Below are positions 8,094 through 17,954 of a DNA stretch of 64,000 nt, piece after piece. Source of the stretch: Spongiactinospora rosea (GTDB taxonomy: Bacteria; Actinomycetota; Actinomycetes; Streptosporangiales; Streptosporangiaceae). The stretch covers positions 1 through 64,000 of the forward strand of contig NZ_QMEY01000003.1 in the NCBI RefSeq assembly GCF_003315795.1, given 5' to 3'. The notes under the pieces were generated by a model. It had not been told where the DNA came from, did not search any database, and saw only the letters and a program-made list of their open reading frames with translations. The stretch's first letter is position 1. Every line of letters begins with the position of its first letter. A program made the position numbers and the translations under genes.

Positions 8094-8915
8094 TCAGTCG
8101 TCGCCCGGAGCCGCCGTCACGAAGTCGATCAGCTCCTCCACCCGGCCGAGCAGTTCGGGCTCCAGGTCGGCGTAGCTGCCGACCGACCCCAGGATGCGCC
8201 GCCACGCCTCGGAGGGGTCCAGCCGCCACCCCAGGGCCGCGATGACCCCTTCCTTCCACGGCGTGCCCCGGGGCACCGCGGGCCAGGCCGGGATGCCCAC
8301 GGCCGCGGGCTTGACGGCCTGCCAGACGTCCACGTACGGGTGACCCACCACGAGCACGTCCGGCGACTCGATCGCGGCGGCGATCCGGCTCTCCTTGGAG
8401 CCGGCCACCAGGTGGTCGACCAGGACCCCGAGGCGCCTGCCCGGCTCCGGGCCGAACTCCGCGACGATCGCGGGCAGGTCGTCCACCCCCTCCAGGTACT
8501 CCACGACCACGCCCTCCACCCGCAGGTCGTGCCCCCAGATCTTCTCCACCAGGGCCGCGTCGTGCACGCCCTCGACGTATATCCGGCTCTCCCTGGCGAC
8601 GCGGGCGCGCAGCCCCTGGACCGCGATGGACCCCGACGCGCTGCGCGCCGGTCCGCCGCCCGTGGGCGACGCCGCGGGCCGTACGAGGGTCACCGGCCTG
8701 CCGTCCAGCAGGAACCCCGCAGGGGTCAGCGGGAACACCCGCCGCCGCCCGAAGCGGTCCTCCAGGGTGACCGCCTCCTTGTCGCAGGCCACCACCGCGC
8801 CGCAGAACCCGCTGTCGGGATCTTCCACCACCAGGTCCCGCTCGGCGGGCACCTGAGGGATCTGTCCCTTTTTCGGCCGTCGCCAGTTTCCGGCGAGCAC
8901 GTCACGCCCGTACAT
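8094..8915 (-). CDS. DUF3097 family protein
   Basis: The 273-residue protein starts [14 protein letters not shown], as homologues do; the open frame extends to 9062 but the extension is Arg/Pro-rich and not protein-like. DUF3097 proteins are conserved in actinobacteria next to hemW and hrcA. The visible motif set ([49 protein letters not shown]) is Toprim-like: an acidic residue in YVEG, an LVDH acidic pair, and DVW. A nucleic-acid role has been suggested by fold similarity but is not established. It is cytoplasmic. Confidence 0.88.
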   Translation of the reverse strand: MYGRDVLAGNWRRPKKGQIPQVPAERDLVVEDPDSGFCGAVVACDKEAVTLEDRFGRRRVFPLTPAGFLLDGRPVTLVRPAASPTGGGPARSASGSIAVQGLRARVARESRIYVEGVHDAALVEKIWGHDLRVEGVVVEYLEGVDDLPAIVAEFGPEPGRRLGVLVDHLVAGSKESRIAAAIESPDVLVVGHPYVDVWQAVKPAAVGIPAWPAVPRGTPWKEGVIAALGWRLDPSEAWRRILGSVGSYADLEPELLGRVEELIDFVTAAPGDD

Positions 8916-9057
8916 GTCCGCCGACGCTAGCAAAGACGATCGCAAAAGCGGCGTCCGACGGCTCGGCGACCGCGTCCCAGGCCCTCGCCCCGGCCTTTTC
9001 CGGCCGGGGCGGGGGATCTTACCGGCCCGTGTTATCGCACCCCGCGCACGGTGGCCG

Positions 9058-9089
9058 TACACTTGGCACTCGGGAACACAGAGTGCCAG
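9058..9089 (+). promoter_or_regulatory. CIRCE operator and -10 element of the hrcA operon
   Basis: TTGGCACTC (9063-9071), a 9-base spacer, and GAGTGCCAG (9081-9089) match the CIRCE consensus TTAGCACTC-N9-GAGTGCTAA closely. TACACT (9058-9063) directly before it can act as the -10 element. HrcA binding here would repress hrcA-dnaJ and lift on heat shock, a well-established autoregulatory circuit. Confidence 0.88.
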
Positions 9090-9139
9090 CGCCGGCGTTC
9101 CCGAGTGGGACCGACGCGGATGGCAGGGAGGTGAGCACG

Positions 9140-10153
9140 TTGGTCGACGACCGAAAGCTCGCGGTCCTCCGCGCCATCGTCGAAGACTACGTCTCGACCA
9201 ACGAACCGGTCGGATCGAAGTCCTTGACCGAGCGGCACAACCTCGGAGTCTCCCCGGCCACCGTGCGCAACGACATGGCGGCCCTGGAGGAGCTGGGTTA
9301 CATCACCCAGCCGCACACGAGTGCGGGCCGGGTGCCGACCGACAAGGGCTACCGGCTGTTCGTCGATCGTCTGTCGCAGGTCAAGCCGCTGTCCGCGGCC
9401 GAGCGCCGGGCGATCGAGACCTTCCTGGCAGGCGCGGTCGACCTCGACGACGTGGTCACCCGCACCGTCCGGCTGCTGGCGCAGCTCACCCGGCAGGTCG
9501 CGGTGGTCCAGTACCCGGCGCTGAGCCAGTCCACGGTCCGGCACATCGAGCTGGTGCCGCTGACCGAGCGCCGGGTGATGATGGTCCTGATCACCAACAC
9601 CGGGCGGGTCGAGCAGCGGGTCATCGAGCTGCCCGACATGGTCGACGATTCGCGGATCGCGCACATGCGGGCCCTGCTCAACGCCTGCCTCGACGGGTGC
9701 GGCCTGGCCCAGGTGCCCGACACCGTGGCCGACCTGCCCGACCGGGTGCCCGGCGAAGACCGTTCGAGCATGGTGACCATCCTTTCGGTGCTGCTGGAGA
9801 CGCTGGTGGAGCGGCACGACGAGAGGCTGGTCATCGCCGGTGCCGCCAACCTCGCGGCGGCCGACTTCACCATCGGCCTGCGCGAGGTCCTGGAGGCGCT
9901 GGAAGAGCAGGTGGTGCTGATCCGCCTGCTCGGTGAGACCACCGACACCTCCGCGATCACCGTGCGGATCGGTTCGGAAAACCCCTACACCGGCCTGCGC
10001 GGCACGTCGATCGTGGCGGCCGGGTACGGCTCGGGAGACAAGCAGCTCGCCCGGCTCGGCGTGCTCGGGCCGACCCGTATGGACTACCCGGTGACCATGG
10101 GCGCGGTTCGCGCGGTGGCACGCTATGTCAGCCAGATCCTGACTGCATCATAA
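9140..10153 (+). CDS. hrcA: Heat-inducible transcription repressor HrcA
   Basis: HrcA represses class I heat-shock genes by binding CIRCE. The 337-residue protein has the N-terminal winged helix ([24 protein letters not shown], then [20 protein letters not shown] and [14 protein letters not shown] in turn) and the C-terminal GAF-like domain ([16 protein letters not shown]). I chose TTG at 9140 because GGAGG at 9126-9130 lies 9 bases upstream; the GTG at 9131 abuts that site and cannot use it. dnaJ follows after 21 bases, and rsmE after it, forming one operon behind the CIRCE element. Confidence 0.95.
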   Translation: MVDDRKLAVLRAIVEDYVSTNEPVGSKSLTERHNLGVSPATVRNDMAALEELGYITQPHTSAGRVPTDKGYRLFVDRLSQVKPLSAAERRAIETFLAGAVDLDDVVTRTVRLLAQLTRQVAVVQYPALSQSTVRHIELVPLTERRVMMVLITNTGRVEQRVIELPDMVDDSRIAHMRALLNACLDGCGLAQVPDTVADLPDRVPGEDRSSMVTILSVLLETLVERHDERLVIAGAANLAAADFTIGLREVLEALEEQVVLIRLLGETTDTSAITVRIGSENPYTGLRGTSIVAAGYGSGDKQLARLGVLGPTRMDYPVTMGAVRAVARYVSQILTAS

Positions 10154-10174
10154 GAGGCCGAAGAGGTTCGATAA

Positions 10175-11311
10175 GTGGCTAAGAGCGACTACTACGGCAC
10201 CCTAGGGGTTCGCCGTGACGCCAGTGCGGAGGAGATCAAGAAGGCCTACCGCAGGCTGGCCCGCGAGCTGCACCCGGACGTGAACCCCGACCCGGCCACC
10301 CAGGAGCGGTTCAAAGAGGTCACCCAGGCCTACGAGGTCCTGTCCGATCCGAGCAAGCGGCAGATGTACGACCTGGGCGCCGACCCCTACGCCGCCGCGG
10401 GCGCGGGAGCCGGCGCCGGTTTCGGCGCGGGGTTCCCGTTCAGCGACATCATGGACGCCTTCTTCGGCTCCGCGGGCGGCGCCCGGGCGCCGCGGTCGCG
10501 GGCCAGGCGCGGGCGCAACGCGACCATCCGCGTCGAGCTGGACCTCCGCGAGGCGTGTTTCGGCACGACCCGCGAGCTGATGGTCGACACGGCCGTGCTC
10601 TGCGAGGTGTGCCAGGGGGCGGGCGCGTCCGCGGGCACCCACCCCGACACCTGCGACATGTGCCAGGGCCGCGGTGAGGTCTCCCAGGTCACCAGGTCCT
10701 TCCTGGGCCAGGTCATGACCTCGCGGCCGTGCCCGCAGTGCGGCGGCTACGGCACGATCATCCGGCACCCCTGCCAGGAGTGCTCGGGCGACGGGCGCGT
10801 CCGCACCCGCCGTACGATCAAGGTCCGCATCCCCGCGGGCGTCGAGGACGGCACGCACATCCAGCTCGCGGGCGAGGGCGAGGTCGGGCCCGGCGGCGGC
10901 CCGCCCGGCGACCTGTTCCTGGAGATCGTCGAGAAGCCGCACGAGATCTTCGAGCGGCGCGGCGACGACCTGCACTGCACCGTGCAGATCCCGATGACCG
11001 CGGCCTCTCTCGGCACGGTGCTCACCGTCGAGACCCTCGACGGCAAAGAGGACATCGACGTCCGCCCCGGCACGCAGTCCGGGCAGGTCATCCCCCTGTA
11101 CGGCAAGGGCGTCCAGCGCCTCAACGAGACCGGCCGCGGCGATCTGCTGATCCACTTCAACGTCGAGACGCCCAGCCGCCTCGACCCCGAGCAGGAAGAC
11201 CTGATGCGCGAGCTGGCCAGGCTGCGTGGTGAGGAGCGTCCGCCGGGCAAGTTCGCCCCCGGGCAGCAGAGCTTCTTCTCCCGGCTGCGCGACGCCTTCA
11301 ACGGCCGCTGA
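10175..11311 (+). CDS. dnaJ: Molecular chaperone DnaJ (DnaJ2 type)
   Basis: DnaJ stimulates the ATPase of DnaK and delivers substrates. The protein has 378 residues: J domain (4-68) with HPD at 33-35, a Gly/Ala/Phe-rich linker (about 70-110), four zinc-binding repeats ([32 protein letters not shown]) and the two C-terminal substrate-binding domains. The GTG start has AAGAGG a few bases upstream. Its place after hrcA marks it as the second, HrcA-controlled DnaJ that actinomycetes carry besides the one in the dnaK operon. Confidence 0.96.
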   Translation: MAKSDYYGTLGVRRDASAEEIKKAYRRLARELHPDVNPDPATQERFKEVTQAYEVLSDPSKRQMYDLGADPYAAAGAGAGAGFGAGFPFSDIMDAFFGSAGGARAPRSRARRGRNATIRVELDLREACFGTTRELMVDTAVLCEVCQGAGASAGTHPDTCDMCQGRGEVSQVTRSFLGQVMTSRPCPQCGGYGTIIRHPCQECSGDGRVRTRRTIKVRIPAGVEDGTHIQLAGEGEVGPGGGPPGDLFLEIVEKPHEIFERRGDDLHCTVQIPMTAASLGTVLTVETLDGKEDIDVRPGTQSGQVIPLYGKGVQRLNETGRGDLLIHFNVETPSRLDPEQEDLMRELARLRGEERPPGKFAPGQQSFFSRLRDAFNGR

Positions 11312-11324
11312 GCCGGGCGCGGCC

Positions 11325-12056
11325 ATGACGGTTCCGGTCTTCCTGGCCGAGACGCAGGGGCTCGCCTCGGACACCATCGACCTCGGCGGCCAGGAGGGCC
11401 GCCACGCGGCCACCGTGCGCCGGCTGCGCGCCGGCGAGCGGGTCGATCTCACCGACGGCCTCGGCCTGGTCGCCGAGTGCGTGGTGACCGACGTCCACAA
11501 GGACGCCCTGCGCCTGGCCGTACAGCGGCGCTACGAAGTGCCGGCGGCCGAGCCGCGCCTGGTGGTCGTCCAGGGCCTGCCCAAGGGCGACCGGGGCGAG
11601 CTGGCCGTGGAGATGATGACCGAGGCGGGCGTCGACGTCATCGTGCCGTGGGCGGCGGCCCGGTCGGTCACCCGCTGGAAGGGCGAGCGCGCGGCCAAGG
11701 GCACGGCCCGCTGGCGGGCCACCGCCAGGGAGGCGGGCAAGCAGGCCCGCCGGTTCCGCCTTCCCGAGGTGACCGAGCAGGCCGAGACGCCCGAGGTGGT
11801 GGCCCTGCTGGCCGGGGCCGCGCTGGGCGTGGTGCTGCACGAGGAGGCGGCGGTGCCGCTTTCCGGCATGAGCCCGCCCGCCAAGGGCGACATCGTCGTC
11901 GTGGTCGGGCCGGAGGGCGGGATCACCGACGAGGAGATCGCCGGCTTCCGCGCCGCCGGGGCGGTGCCCGCCCTGCTCGGGCCCACCGTGCTGCGCACCT
12001 CGACGGCCGGGGTCGTGGCCGCGGCGCTGCTCTCGGCCCGCACCGGACGCTGGTGA
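11325..12056 (+). CDS. rsmE: 16S rRNA (uracil1498-N3)-methyltransferase RsmE
   Basis: RsmE methylates U1498 of 16S rRNA. The 243-residue protein has an N-terminal PUA-like domain (about 1-75, with GRHAATVRRLRAGERV after QE) and a SPOUT/trefoil-knot methyltransferase domain. The knot motifs VVVGPEGGITDEEI and LGPTVLRTSTAGVVA near the C terminus form the SAM pocket. ATG at 11325 lies 14 bases after the dnaJ stop, so it is probably part of the hrcA operon. The open frame upstream of 11325 is the tail of dnaJ in another frame. Confidence 0.93.
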   Translation: MTVPVFLAETQGLASDTIDLGGQEGRHAATVRRLRAGERVDLTDGLGLVAECVVTDVHKDALRLAVQRRYEVPAAEPRLVVVQGLPKGDRGELAVEMMTEAGVDVIVPWAAARSVTRWKGERAAKGTARWRATAREAGKQARRFRLPEVTEQAETPEVVALLAGAALGVVLHEEAAVPLSGMSPPAKGDIVVVVGPEGGITDEEIAGFRAAGAVPALLGPTVLRTSTAGVVAAALLSARTGRW

Positions 12057-12094
12057 CCCGGCTGGTGACCAGGCCCGGCCAGTAGTCGATCGGG

Positions 12095-12799
12095 TCAGTA
12101 GTCGACCGCGGTGTTGGTGCCGAATCCGCTGGACAGCGGGCTGGCCACCTCGGTGGGGCTCGGCTCGGGATCGGACGGCGGGCACTCCTCCGGCGGGCAC
12201 GGGCCGCTCGGCGAGGGCTCGCTCTCGGTCGGCGTCGGCGCGGAAGTGGGGGCGGTCGTCGGCGTCGGGCTCACCTTGGAGGGGCAGTTGGCGCCCTTGC
12301 CGGACGTCTTGGGCCGCGGCGGCTCGGGCCGGACGGCCGTCGGGTCGCCGTTGGGCGTCGGGCAGGTCTCCTTGTCCGACGGGGTCGGCGTCGGCGACTT
12401 GGAGCGATCCGGGGTCTTGGTGGTCGCCGGGGCCGCACTGATCCGCGTCGGGCTCGGGGGCGCCGGCGGCACGCTCGTGGCCTGCGGCGGAGCCTTGGGA
12501 CCGCGCGAGGTGGCGTTGATCGCCGGCGGGGTCTGGGTCGCCTCGGTCAGGCCGACCGACTCTTTCTGGGGGCCGCCGCCGCGCAACTGCGGCACGGCGA
12601 TCACGACCGTGGCGGCCACCAGTACCGCGCCGGCCACCGAGGCGGCGGCGCGCCACCACATCAGACGCCCGTGCCCGCGCTTCTGCTCGATGCGGGCGCG
12701 GATGATCTCCAAGCCGTCGGGGGAGGGAACGACCTCGTCCGCCTCCGCGCGAAGCACACGACGAAAGAGATCGTCGTACTCGTCGGGGGACTCGGTCAT
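12095..12799 (-). CDS. Single-pass membrane protein paired with an ECF-type sigma factor
   Basis: The 234-residue protein has a short cytoplasmic part (1-48: DEYDDLFRRVLRAEADEVVPSPDGLEIIRARIE), one membrane helix (about 50-72: WWRAAASVAGAVLVAATVVIAVP) and an extracytoplasmic Pro/Thr/Ser-rich tail containing three or four Cys (KETCPTPNG, KGANCPSK, PCPPEECPPSD). Its ATG overlaps the stop of the sigma factor gene by 4 bases. The arrangement fits an anti-sigma or sigma-modulating protein, although the zinc anti-sigma (HxxxCxxC) signature is absent. The tail looks like a cell-wall spanning spacer. Confidence 0.78.
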   Translation of the reverse strand: MTESPDEYDDLFRRVLRAEADEVVPSPDGLEIIRARIEQKRGHGRLMWWRAAASVAGAVLVAATVVIAVPQLRGGGPQKESVGLTEATQTPPAINATSRGPKAPPQATSVPPAPPSPTRISAAPATTKTPDRSKSPTPTPSDKETCPTPNGDPTAVRPEPPRPKTSGKGANCPSKVSPTPTTAPTSAPTPTESEPSPSGPCPPEECPPSDPEPSPTEVASPLSSGFGTNTAVDY

Positions 12800-13404
12800 G
12801 ACAATTGCTCCAACACGGTACGTAAGGCGGCCATGCCGCGGGCCGTATGGCTCTTCACCGCGCCCTTGCTGATGCCCATCGCATTGGCGATCTCAGCTTC
12901 GGACAGGTCACCGTAATACCGTAGAACCAGGGCCTCTCGCTGGCGGGTGGGCAGACTTTTCAGCGCTTCGATGACCGCGCTCCGCTCCAGTTCGCCGATC
13001 GCGCCGTTCTCCGCGCTCGGCGCGTCGGGCAGCCCCTTGGGCGCGTACTTCTCCACGACCGCGCGGTGGCGCAGCACGGATCGCGATCTGTTGACGACCG
13101 ATTGGCGCAGGTAGGCGAGGGCCTTGTCGGTGTCGCGGAGTCTGCGCCAGGCGCCGTGCAAAGCCACGAAGGCGTCCTGAACCACTTCTTCCGCGGTGGC
13201 GTTGTCGCGGACCAGCAACACGGCGAGACGCACCAGCGACCGATAATGCGCGCTGTACAGCGCGGTCACGGCCATGTCGGCGTCCCACCCGACGGGCACT
13301 GCCCCGAGCGACCTGTCGGCCACGAGGGTCTCGGTGGTCACATCATTAGGACGCGTGGCCTTCGCGGAGGGTTTACTACGCTCATCCGGTTCGTTTGGGG
13401 GCAT
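12796..13404 (-). CDS. RNA polymerase sigma factor, SigE-like (sigma-70 family, ECF group)
   Basis: The 202-residue protein has region 2 (LYSAHYRSLVRLAVLLVRDNATAEEVVQDAFVALH in parts, about 52-88) and region 4 (ALKSLPTRQREALVLRYYGDLSEAEIA, then GISKGAVKSHTARGMAALR, about 140-195). The pattern GAVKSHTARGMAALR is typical of the SigE family of actinomycetes (SigE/SigM-like ECF group). The start was set at ATG 13404 (MPPNEPDERSK). The membrane partner is coupled downstream. Its promoter must lie in the 146 bp before the divergent HIT gene. Confidence 0.9.
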   Translation of the reverse strand: MPPNEPDERSKPSAKATRPNDVTTETLVADRSLGAVPVGWDADMAVTALYSAHYRSLVRLAVLLVRDNATAEEVVQDAFVALHGAWRRLRDTDKALAYLRQSVVNRSRSVLRHRAVVEKYAPKGLPDAPSAENGAIGELERSAVIEALKSLPTRQREALVLRYYGDLSEAEIANAMGISKGAVKSHTARGMAALRTVLEQLS

Positions 13405-13550
13405 GACCCAGTCGTGTCCTCGCCGGTGGCCTCGCCCGATGTGTTTCTTACGCAGAAGTGTTGCACAGACACAATATCCGGCAGGATCTTTGCTTGCAGC
13501 CCGCCACGGGTTACCGATTGGCAACGGCGGCTGCCGCTAGGGTATGGGCC

Positions 13551-13898
13551 GTGGAGACCGACTGCCTGTTCTGCAAGATCGTGGCCAAGGAGATCCCAGC
13601 GGAGATCGTCCATGAGACCGGCCGCACGCTGGCGTTCCGCGACATCAACCCCCAGGCCCCGACACACGTGCTGGTGATCACCAAGGACCACCACGCCGAC
13701 GCCGGGGCGGTGGCCGACGCCGACGAGGGGCTGGCCGACGAGATGCTCAAGGCCGCCCGCGCGATCGCGCGCGAGGAGGGCGTGGCCGAGGCGGGCTACC
13801 GGCTGGTGTTCAACACCGGGGCCGGCGCCGGACAGACGGTCTTCCACGCGCACCTGCACGTGCTGGGCGGGCGCGATCTCCGCTGGCCGCCGGGCTGA
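13551..13898 (+). CDS. HIT family protein (histidine triad nucleotide-binding hydrolase)
   Basis: The 115-residue protein begins METDCLFCKIVAKEIPAEIV and ends with the histidine triad HAHLHVLGG, typical of HINT-type purine nucleoside phosphoramidase/AMP hydrolases. The N-terminal Cys pair (CLFC) is also usual. GTG at 13551 is the start that yields the family N terminus; no ribosome site is evident, so a leaderless transcript is possible. Homologues often precede phoH in actinomycetes, as here. Physiological substrate unknown. Confidence 0.93.
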   Translation: METDCLFCKIVAKEIPAEIVHETGRTLAFRDINPQAPTHVLVITKDHHADAGAVADADEGLADEMLKAARAIAREEGVAEAGYRLVFNTGAGAGQTVFHAHLHVLGGRDLRWPPG

Positions 13899-13906
13899 GC
13901 CCGGCG
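13888..13906 (+). terminator. GC-rich hairpin with the HIT stop codon in its loop
   Basis: CGCCGGGC (13888-13895), loop TGA, GCCCGGCG (13899-13906). The 3-base loop is exactly the stop codon of the HIT gene. There is no U tract. It may act as a terminator or as a stabilising 3' end. Confidence 0.5.
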
Positions 13907-13974
13907 CTCACCCCTGGAGCGGGCGGGCGAAAAACGGCTGAGCGCGAGCAGGGTCTTCCGGGCTACCATTACGG

Positions 13975-15078
13975 ATGAGAACGCTGTCCGAACCGGGAGG
14001 CGATCAGGCCGCGAGCCTGCCCATGTCCGAGCTTAACGAATCACGATCAAAGAGCCCCGCACCGGCCTTGGCCAAGACCCAGGCCAAGGTGGTCATCCCC
14101 GACGACTATGCGATGGTCGGCCTTCTGGGGTCGCGGGACGAGTTGCTCAAGGTCATCGAGGGCGCCTTCCGCGCCGACATTCATGTCCGCGGCAACGAGA
14201 TAACCATCACCGGCAGCCCCGAGGAGAGCGGCGCCGTGGTGCGCCTGTTCGAGGAGCTGATCGAGCTGCTGCGCGGCGGCACCCCGCTCACCGTCGATGC
14301 GGTGGAGCGGAGCATCGCCATGCTGCGAATGAGTTCCGACCGCCCCGCCGAGGTGCTGTCCCTGGACATCCTGTCCTCCCGCGGGCGCACCATCCGGCCC
14401 AAGACCGTCAACCAGAAGCGCTACGTCGACGCGATCGACAAGCACACGATCGTGTTCGGCATCGGCCCCGCCGGGACCGGCAAGACCTATCTGGCGATGG
14501 CCAAGGCCGTGAAGGCGCTCCAGAACAAGGACGTCAACCGGATCATCCTCACCCGCCCCGCGGTGGAGGCCGGTGAACGGCTCGGCTTCCTGCCGGGCAC
14601 CCTCTACGAGAAGATCGACCCCTACCTGCGCCCCCTGTACGACGCGCTGCACGACATGCTCGACCCCGATTCGATCCCCCGGCTGATGGCGGCGGGCACG
14701 ATCGAGGTCGCCCCGCTCGCGTACATGCGCGGCCGCACTCTGAACGACGCCTTCATCATCCTGGACGAGGCCCAGAACACCTCGCCCGAGCAGATGAAGA
14801 TGTTCCTCACCCGGCTGGGCTTCGCCTCCAAGATCGTGGTGACCGGTGACGTCACCCAGATCGACCTGCCGGGCGGCACGGAGAGCGGCCTGAAGGTGGT
14901 CAGGGAGATCCTCGACGGCATCACCGACATCCATTTCAGCACGCTGACCAGCGCCGACGTGGTCCGTCACCGGCTGGTGAGCGACATCGTGGACGCCTAC
15001 GGCCGCTACGACGCCGCCGTGCGCCAGGGCGAGCCCACGGCGATCAAGGGCGCCAAGCGCCCACGGGGGCGATCATGA
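13975..15078 (+). CDS. PhoH-like ATPase
   Basis: The 367-residue protein carries a P-loop ATPase core of the PhoH family, linked to RNA metabolism and usually found with ybeY. Walker A is GPAGTGKT (residues 164-171) and Walker B is IILDEAQN (about 260-267). A KH-like N-terminal region precedes ([13 protein letters not shown]). ATG at 13975 is used; Met17 is the alternative and has no better ribosome site. The stop overlaps the ybeY start (ATGA, 15075-15078), beginning a three-gene coupled operon with ybeY and the CorC-type gene. Confidence 0.93.
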   Translation: MRTLSEPGGDQAASLPMSELNESRSKSPAPALAKTQAKVVIPDDYAMVGLLGSRDELLKVIEGAFRADIHVRGNEITITGSPEESGAVVRLFEELIELLRGGTPLTVDAVERSIAMLRMSSDRPAEVLSLDILSSRGRTIRPKTVNQKRYVDAIDKHTIVFGIGPAGTGKTYLAMAKAVKALQNKDVNRIILTRPAVEAGERLGFLPGTLYEKIDPYLRPLYDALHDMLDPDSIPRLMAAGTIEVAPLAYMRGRTLNDAFIILDEAQNTSPEQMKMFLTRLGFASKIVVTGDVTQIDLPGGTESGLKVVREILDGITDIHFSTLTSADVVRHRLVSDIVDAYGRYDAAVRQGEPTAIKGAKRPRGRS

Positions 15079-15554
15079 GCATCGAGGTGGCCAACGAGTC
15101 CGGCGTCGAGATCGACGAGTCCGCGCTCGTCGGCCTGGCCGGTCACGTCCTGACGCGGATGGGCATCCATCCGCTGGCCGAGCTGTCGCTGGTCGTCGTC
15201 GACGAGCCGGCGATGGCCCAGCTCCACGAGCAGTGGATGGGCGAGCCCGGCCCGACCGACGTGCTGGCGTTCCCGATGGACGAGCTGCGCCCCGGGTCCG
15301 GCGGCGGGCGTCGCGACGACGACGCCGCCACCGACCCGGCGCTGCTCGGAGACGTGGTGCTGTGCCCGCAGGTGGCCGCCAAGCAGGCGGCCGAGGCCGG
15401 GCACAGCGCGAAGGAGGAGCTCGAACTCCTGTGCACGCACGGCATCCTGCACCTGCTCGGCTACGATCATGCCGAGCCGGAGGAGCACGCGGAGATGTTC
15501 GGCTTACAGGATGAGCTGCTCAAGTCGTGGCGGGAGGTGCGGCCGGAACGGTGA
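15075..15554 (+). CDS. ybeY: Endoribonuclease YbeY (rRNA maturation factor)
   Basis: YbeY is a single-strand-specific metalloendoribonuclease acting in 16S rRNA 3' maturation and ribosome quality control. The zinc site H-x3-H-x5-H is present as [11 protein letters not shown] at residues 122-132. The protein has 159 residues, the normal length, with a Gly/Asp-rich insert ([10 protein letters not shown], about 75-85) common in actinobacterial versions. Both ends overlap neighbours by 4 bases, so translation is coupled to phoH and to the CorC-type gene. Confidence 0.95.
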   Translation: MSIEVANESGVEIDESALVGLAGHVLTRMGIHPLAELSLVVVDEPAMAQLHEQWMGEPGPTDVLAFPMDELRPGSGGGRRDDDAATDPALLGDVVLCPQVAAKQAAEAGHSAKEELELLCTHGILHLLGYDHAEPEEHAEMFGLQDELLKSWREVRPER

Positions 15555-16855
15555 GTGCCGCCAACGGGTGGTTGCTCTCGGCCGTCGTCCTGGTGGTGAT
15601 CGGCGGCCTGATCGCAAGCGCAGAGACCGCGCTCGCGCGGATCTCCCGGGTGCGGGCGGACGAGTTCGTCCGTGACTCCCGGCGTGGTTCGGCGCGCCTG
15701 CGGGCCATCGTCGCCGACCCACCGCGCTACCTCAACCTGCTGCTCCTGCTCCGGCTGAGCTGCGAGCTGGGGTCCACCGTGATCGCCACACTGATCTTCA
15801 TCGACCTGCTCGGCGACGAGGGCGGCGCCTACGCCGTCGCGGCGGCCACCATGATCCTGGTCAGCTACGTGATCGTCGGCGTCTCGCCGCGTACGCTGGG
15901 CCGCCAGCACGCCGAGCCCATCGCGCTGGCCTCCGCGCCCATCGTGTACGGCCTGACCCGGATCTTCGGCCCGTTGCCGCAGCTGCTCATCCTGCTCGGC
16001 AACGCGCTCACTCCGGGCAAGGGCTTCCGCGAGGGGCCGTTCACCTCCGAGGCCGAGTTGCGCGACCTGGTCGACCTGGCCGAGGAGCGCAGGGTCATCG
16101 AGCCCGACGAGCGCCAGATGATCCACTCGGTCTTCGAGCTGGGCGACACCCTCGTCCGCGAGGTCATGGTCCCGCGCACCGACATGGTCTTCATCGAGCG
16201 CGGCAAGACCCTCGACCAGGCCCTCTCCCTGGCCCTGCGGAGCGGCTTCTCGCGCATCCCGGTGGTCGGCGAGAACGAGGACGACGTGATCGGCATCGCC
16301 TACCTCAAGGACATCGTCCGCCGGGTCCACGAGGCGGGCGAGGCCGGGGGCAGGCAGCGGATCGACTCGCTGATGCGGTCGGCGACCTACGTCCCGGAGA
16401 GCAAGCCGATCGACGAGCTGATGCGCGAGATGCAGGCCAGGCAGATCCACCTGGCCATCGTCATCGACGAGTACGGCGGGACGGCCGGGCTCGTCACCAT
16501 CGAGGACGTGCTGGAGGAGATCGTCGGGGAGATCACCGACGAGTACGACCAGGAGGCCCCGCGGGTCGAGCCGCTGCCCGACGGGTCGGTCCGCGTGACC
16601 GCGCGGCTGCCGGTCAGCGACCTCGGCGACCTGTTCGGCCGCGAGATCGACGTGGACGACGTCGAGACCGTGGGCGGGCTGCTGGCGCACGCGCTCGGCC
16701 GGGTGCCGATCGCGGGCTCGGAGGCGGAGGTCGCCGGGCTGCGCCTGACGGCCGAGAGCCTGGCCGGGCGGCGCAACCGGATCAGCACGGTGGTGGTGCG
16801 CAGGGTCAGCCCGTCGAACCAGGATCGGGTCGGCGCGGGGGCCGAGAAAGACTGA
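15551..16855 (+). CDS. CNNM/CorC-type membrane protein (HlyC/CorC family)
   Basis: The 434-residue protein has a DUF21/CNNM membrane domain (about 1-190, several helices), paired CBS domains (about 205-335, with [21 protein letters not shown], split by the conserved [12 protein letters not shown]) and a C-terminal CorC_HlyC domain (about 345-430). The family is linked to Mg2+/Co2+ efflux or sensing. GTG at 15551 overlaps the ybeY stop (GTGA). The frame is open upstream to 15527, but that part lies inside ybeY. This ends the phoH-ybeY-corC operon; a long hairpin lies 237 bp downstream. Confidence 0.92.
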   Translation: MSAANGWLLSAVVLVVIGGLIASAETALARISRVRADEFVRDSRRGSARLRAIVADPPRYLNLLLLLRLSCELGSTVIATLIFIDLLGDEGGAYAVAAATMILVSYVIVGVSPRTLGRQHAEPIALASAPIVYGLTRIFGPLPQLLILLGNALTPGKGFREGPFTSEAELRDLVDLAEERRVIEPDERQMIHSVFELGDTLVREVMVPRTDMVFIERGKTLDQALSLALRSGFSRIPVVGENEDDVIGIAYLKDIVRRVHEAGEAGGRQRIDSLMRSATYVPESKPIDELMREMQARQIHLAIVIDEYGGTAGLVTIEDVLEEIVGEITDEYDQEAPRVEPLPDGSVRVTARLPVSDLGDLFGREIDVDDVETVGGLLAHALGRVPIAGSEAEVAGLRLTAESLAGRRNRISTVVVRRVSPSNQDRVGAGAEKD

Positions 16856-17091
16856 AATCTCTGCCTTTGGGGCGCGAAGTGCCTGCTTACGCGGCAGATG
16901 CCGTGATCGGCGACGAAGACGGCAAGTCTTTTTCAAGTGTTCTGCAAGCCGGGTGGGTCACTCTGATTGCACGACGCCCGCCACGGTGGGCGGCAAGGGG
17001 ATCCGGATCGCCGGAAGGGGTTCGCGGCGTCAGGGTTCCGGGGGGTACAGGGACGCGTCGCGGCCGCCGGCGGCCGTGACGCGGCTCGATG

Positions 17092-17137
17092 TAAAGGGTG
17101 TTCTCGCCCGCGACGGCGCGGGTGAGAACACCCTTTA
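17092..17137 (+). terminator. Long hairpin with 21-bp arms
   Basis: The arms 17092-17112 and 17117-17137 pair at 20 of 21 positions around the tetraloop ACGG; the left arm starts TAAAGGGTGTTCTC and the right arm ends GAGAACACCCTTTA. It lies between the CorC-type gene and the lipoprotein gene. Its size suggests a strong terminator; the AT-rich stem base supplies a short T run (CCCTTTA). The 236 bp before it (16856-17091) holds no supported gene. Confidence 0.7.
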
Positions 17138-17245
17138 ATGCTTTGTGGGGGCTTGGCGCGGTATCCGGGGAAGGTCGCGCTGCCCGGCGATTGCCGTCAT
17201 TGTCGCGTGGGAAGGACAGCGGCGGGGGAGTCCGGGGGGTGCGCT

Positions 17246-17944
17246 GTGGGCGTCAAATGGGGCTTTGGGTGGATCGGCGCCCAGGGGCAGGCGGCCGCCG
17301 TGGCCATGATCGCGTGCGCGGCACTGGCCGGGTGCGGGGCCAGGACGGCGATCTACGCCGACGTGTCGGTGGCCAGGGAACAGGCCAGGATCCGCGAGCT
17401 GCTGCGCGACCTGCCCGGGCTGCCCGAGGGGTTCTCCGCGCGGCCGAGTGAGGGGTGGAGCCCGCCCTTCCGGCTCGGCGACACCGACTGCAAGGCCCTG
17501 CTGGACGCCGTCGCCGGACGTCCGCCCTCCGCCGGCGAACTGCGCACCCACGCCGAGGCCACCTACTACGGCGACCGCGTCGGCGAACTCGCAGGCGCGA
17601 GCGTGGCCAGCTACGCCGCGGGCGCGAGCGCGACCTTCGACGCGCTCGGCGACGCCCTGGACGGCTGCGCCCGGATGGTCCGCCGCAACCCGGCCGCCGG
17701 TACCACCCTGGCCCTCGCCGACCAGCCCTCCGCGGTCGACGAACTCGAACTCGGCGACGGCACCGCGGGCACCCGCCTGTCCGGCAGGCTGAACGGCTAC
17801 CCCTACGACATGCACGTCGTCTTCGTCCAGTCCGGCCAGACGCTGATCTCGATTGTGCACGCCGCGATGGGAAGGGCCGACCCCGACCGCACGGAGGCTC
17901 TGGCCCGTGCGGTGACGGCCAGGATGACCGGCGAGGCTGAGTAA
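17246..17944 (+). CDS. Putative lipoprotein
   Basis: The 232-residue protein has a signal peptide ending in a lipobox (AALAGC, Cys at about residue 30), so it should be lipid-anchored outside the membrane. The mature part has LLRDLPGLPEGFSARPSEGWSPPF in two pieces and a C-terminal beta-rich segment (DMHVVFVQSGQTLISIVHAAMG). No named domain is recognised. GTG at 17246 was chosen because it places the signal peptide at the N terminus; the frame is open back to 17138 but that extension is Cys-rich and unlike a signal sequence. The gene is 11 bases ahead of the deaminase-like gene. Confidence 0.75.
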   Translation: MGVKWGFGWIGAQGQAAAVAMIACAALAGCGARTAIYADVSVAREQARIRELLRDLPGLPEGFSARPSEGWSPPFRLGDTDCKALLDAVAGRPPSAGELRTHAEATYYGDRVGELAGASVASYAAGASATFDALGDALDGCARMVRRNPAAGTTLALADQPSAVDELELGDGTAGTRLSGRLNGYPYDMHVVFVQSGQTLISIVHAAMGRADPDRTEALARAVTARMTGEAE

Positions 17945-17954
17945 CCTAGAGCAC

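Noticed and set aside
15467..16936. 489-residue frame antisense to the CorC-type gene
   Set aside because: Same reasoning; the plus strand has CBS and CorC domains.
17138..17245. Upstream ATG start for the lipoprotein gene
   Set aside because: It begins one base after the 21-bp hairpin, adds Cys-rich residues before the signal peptide and would bury the lipobox.
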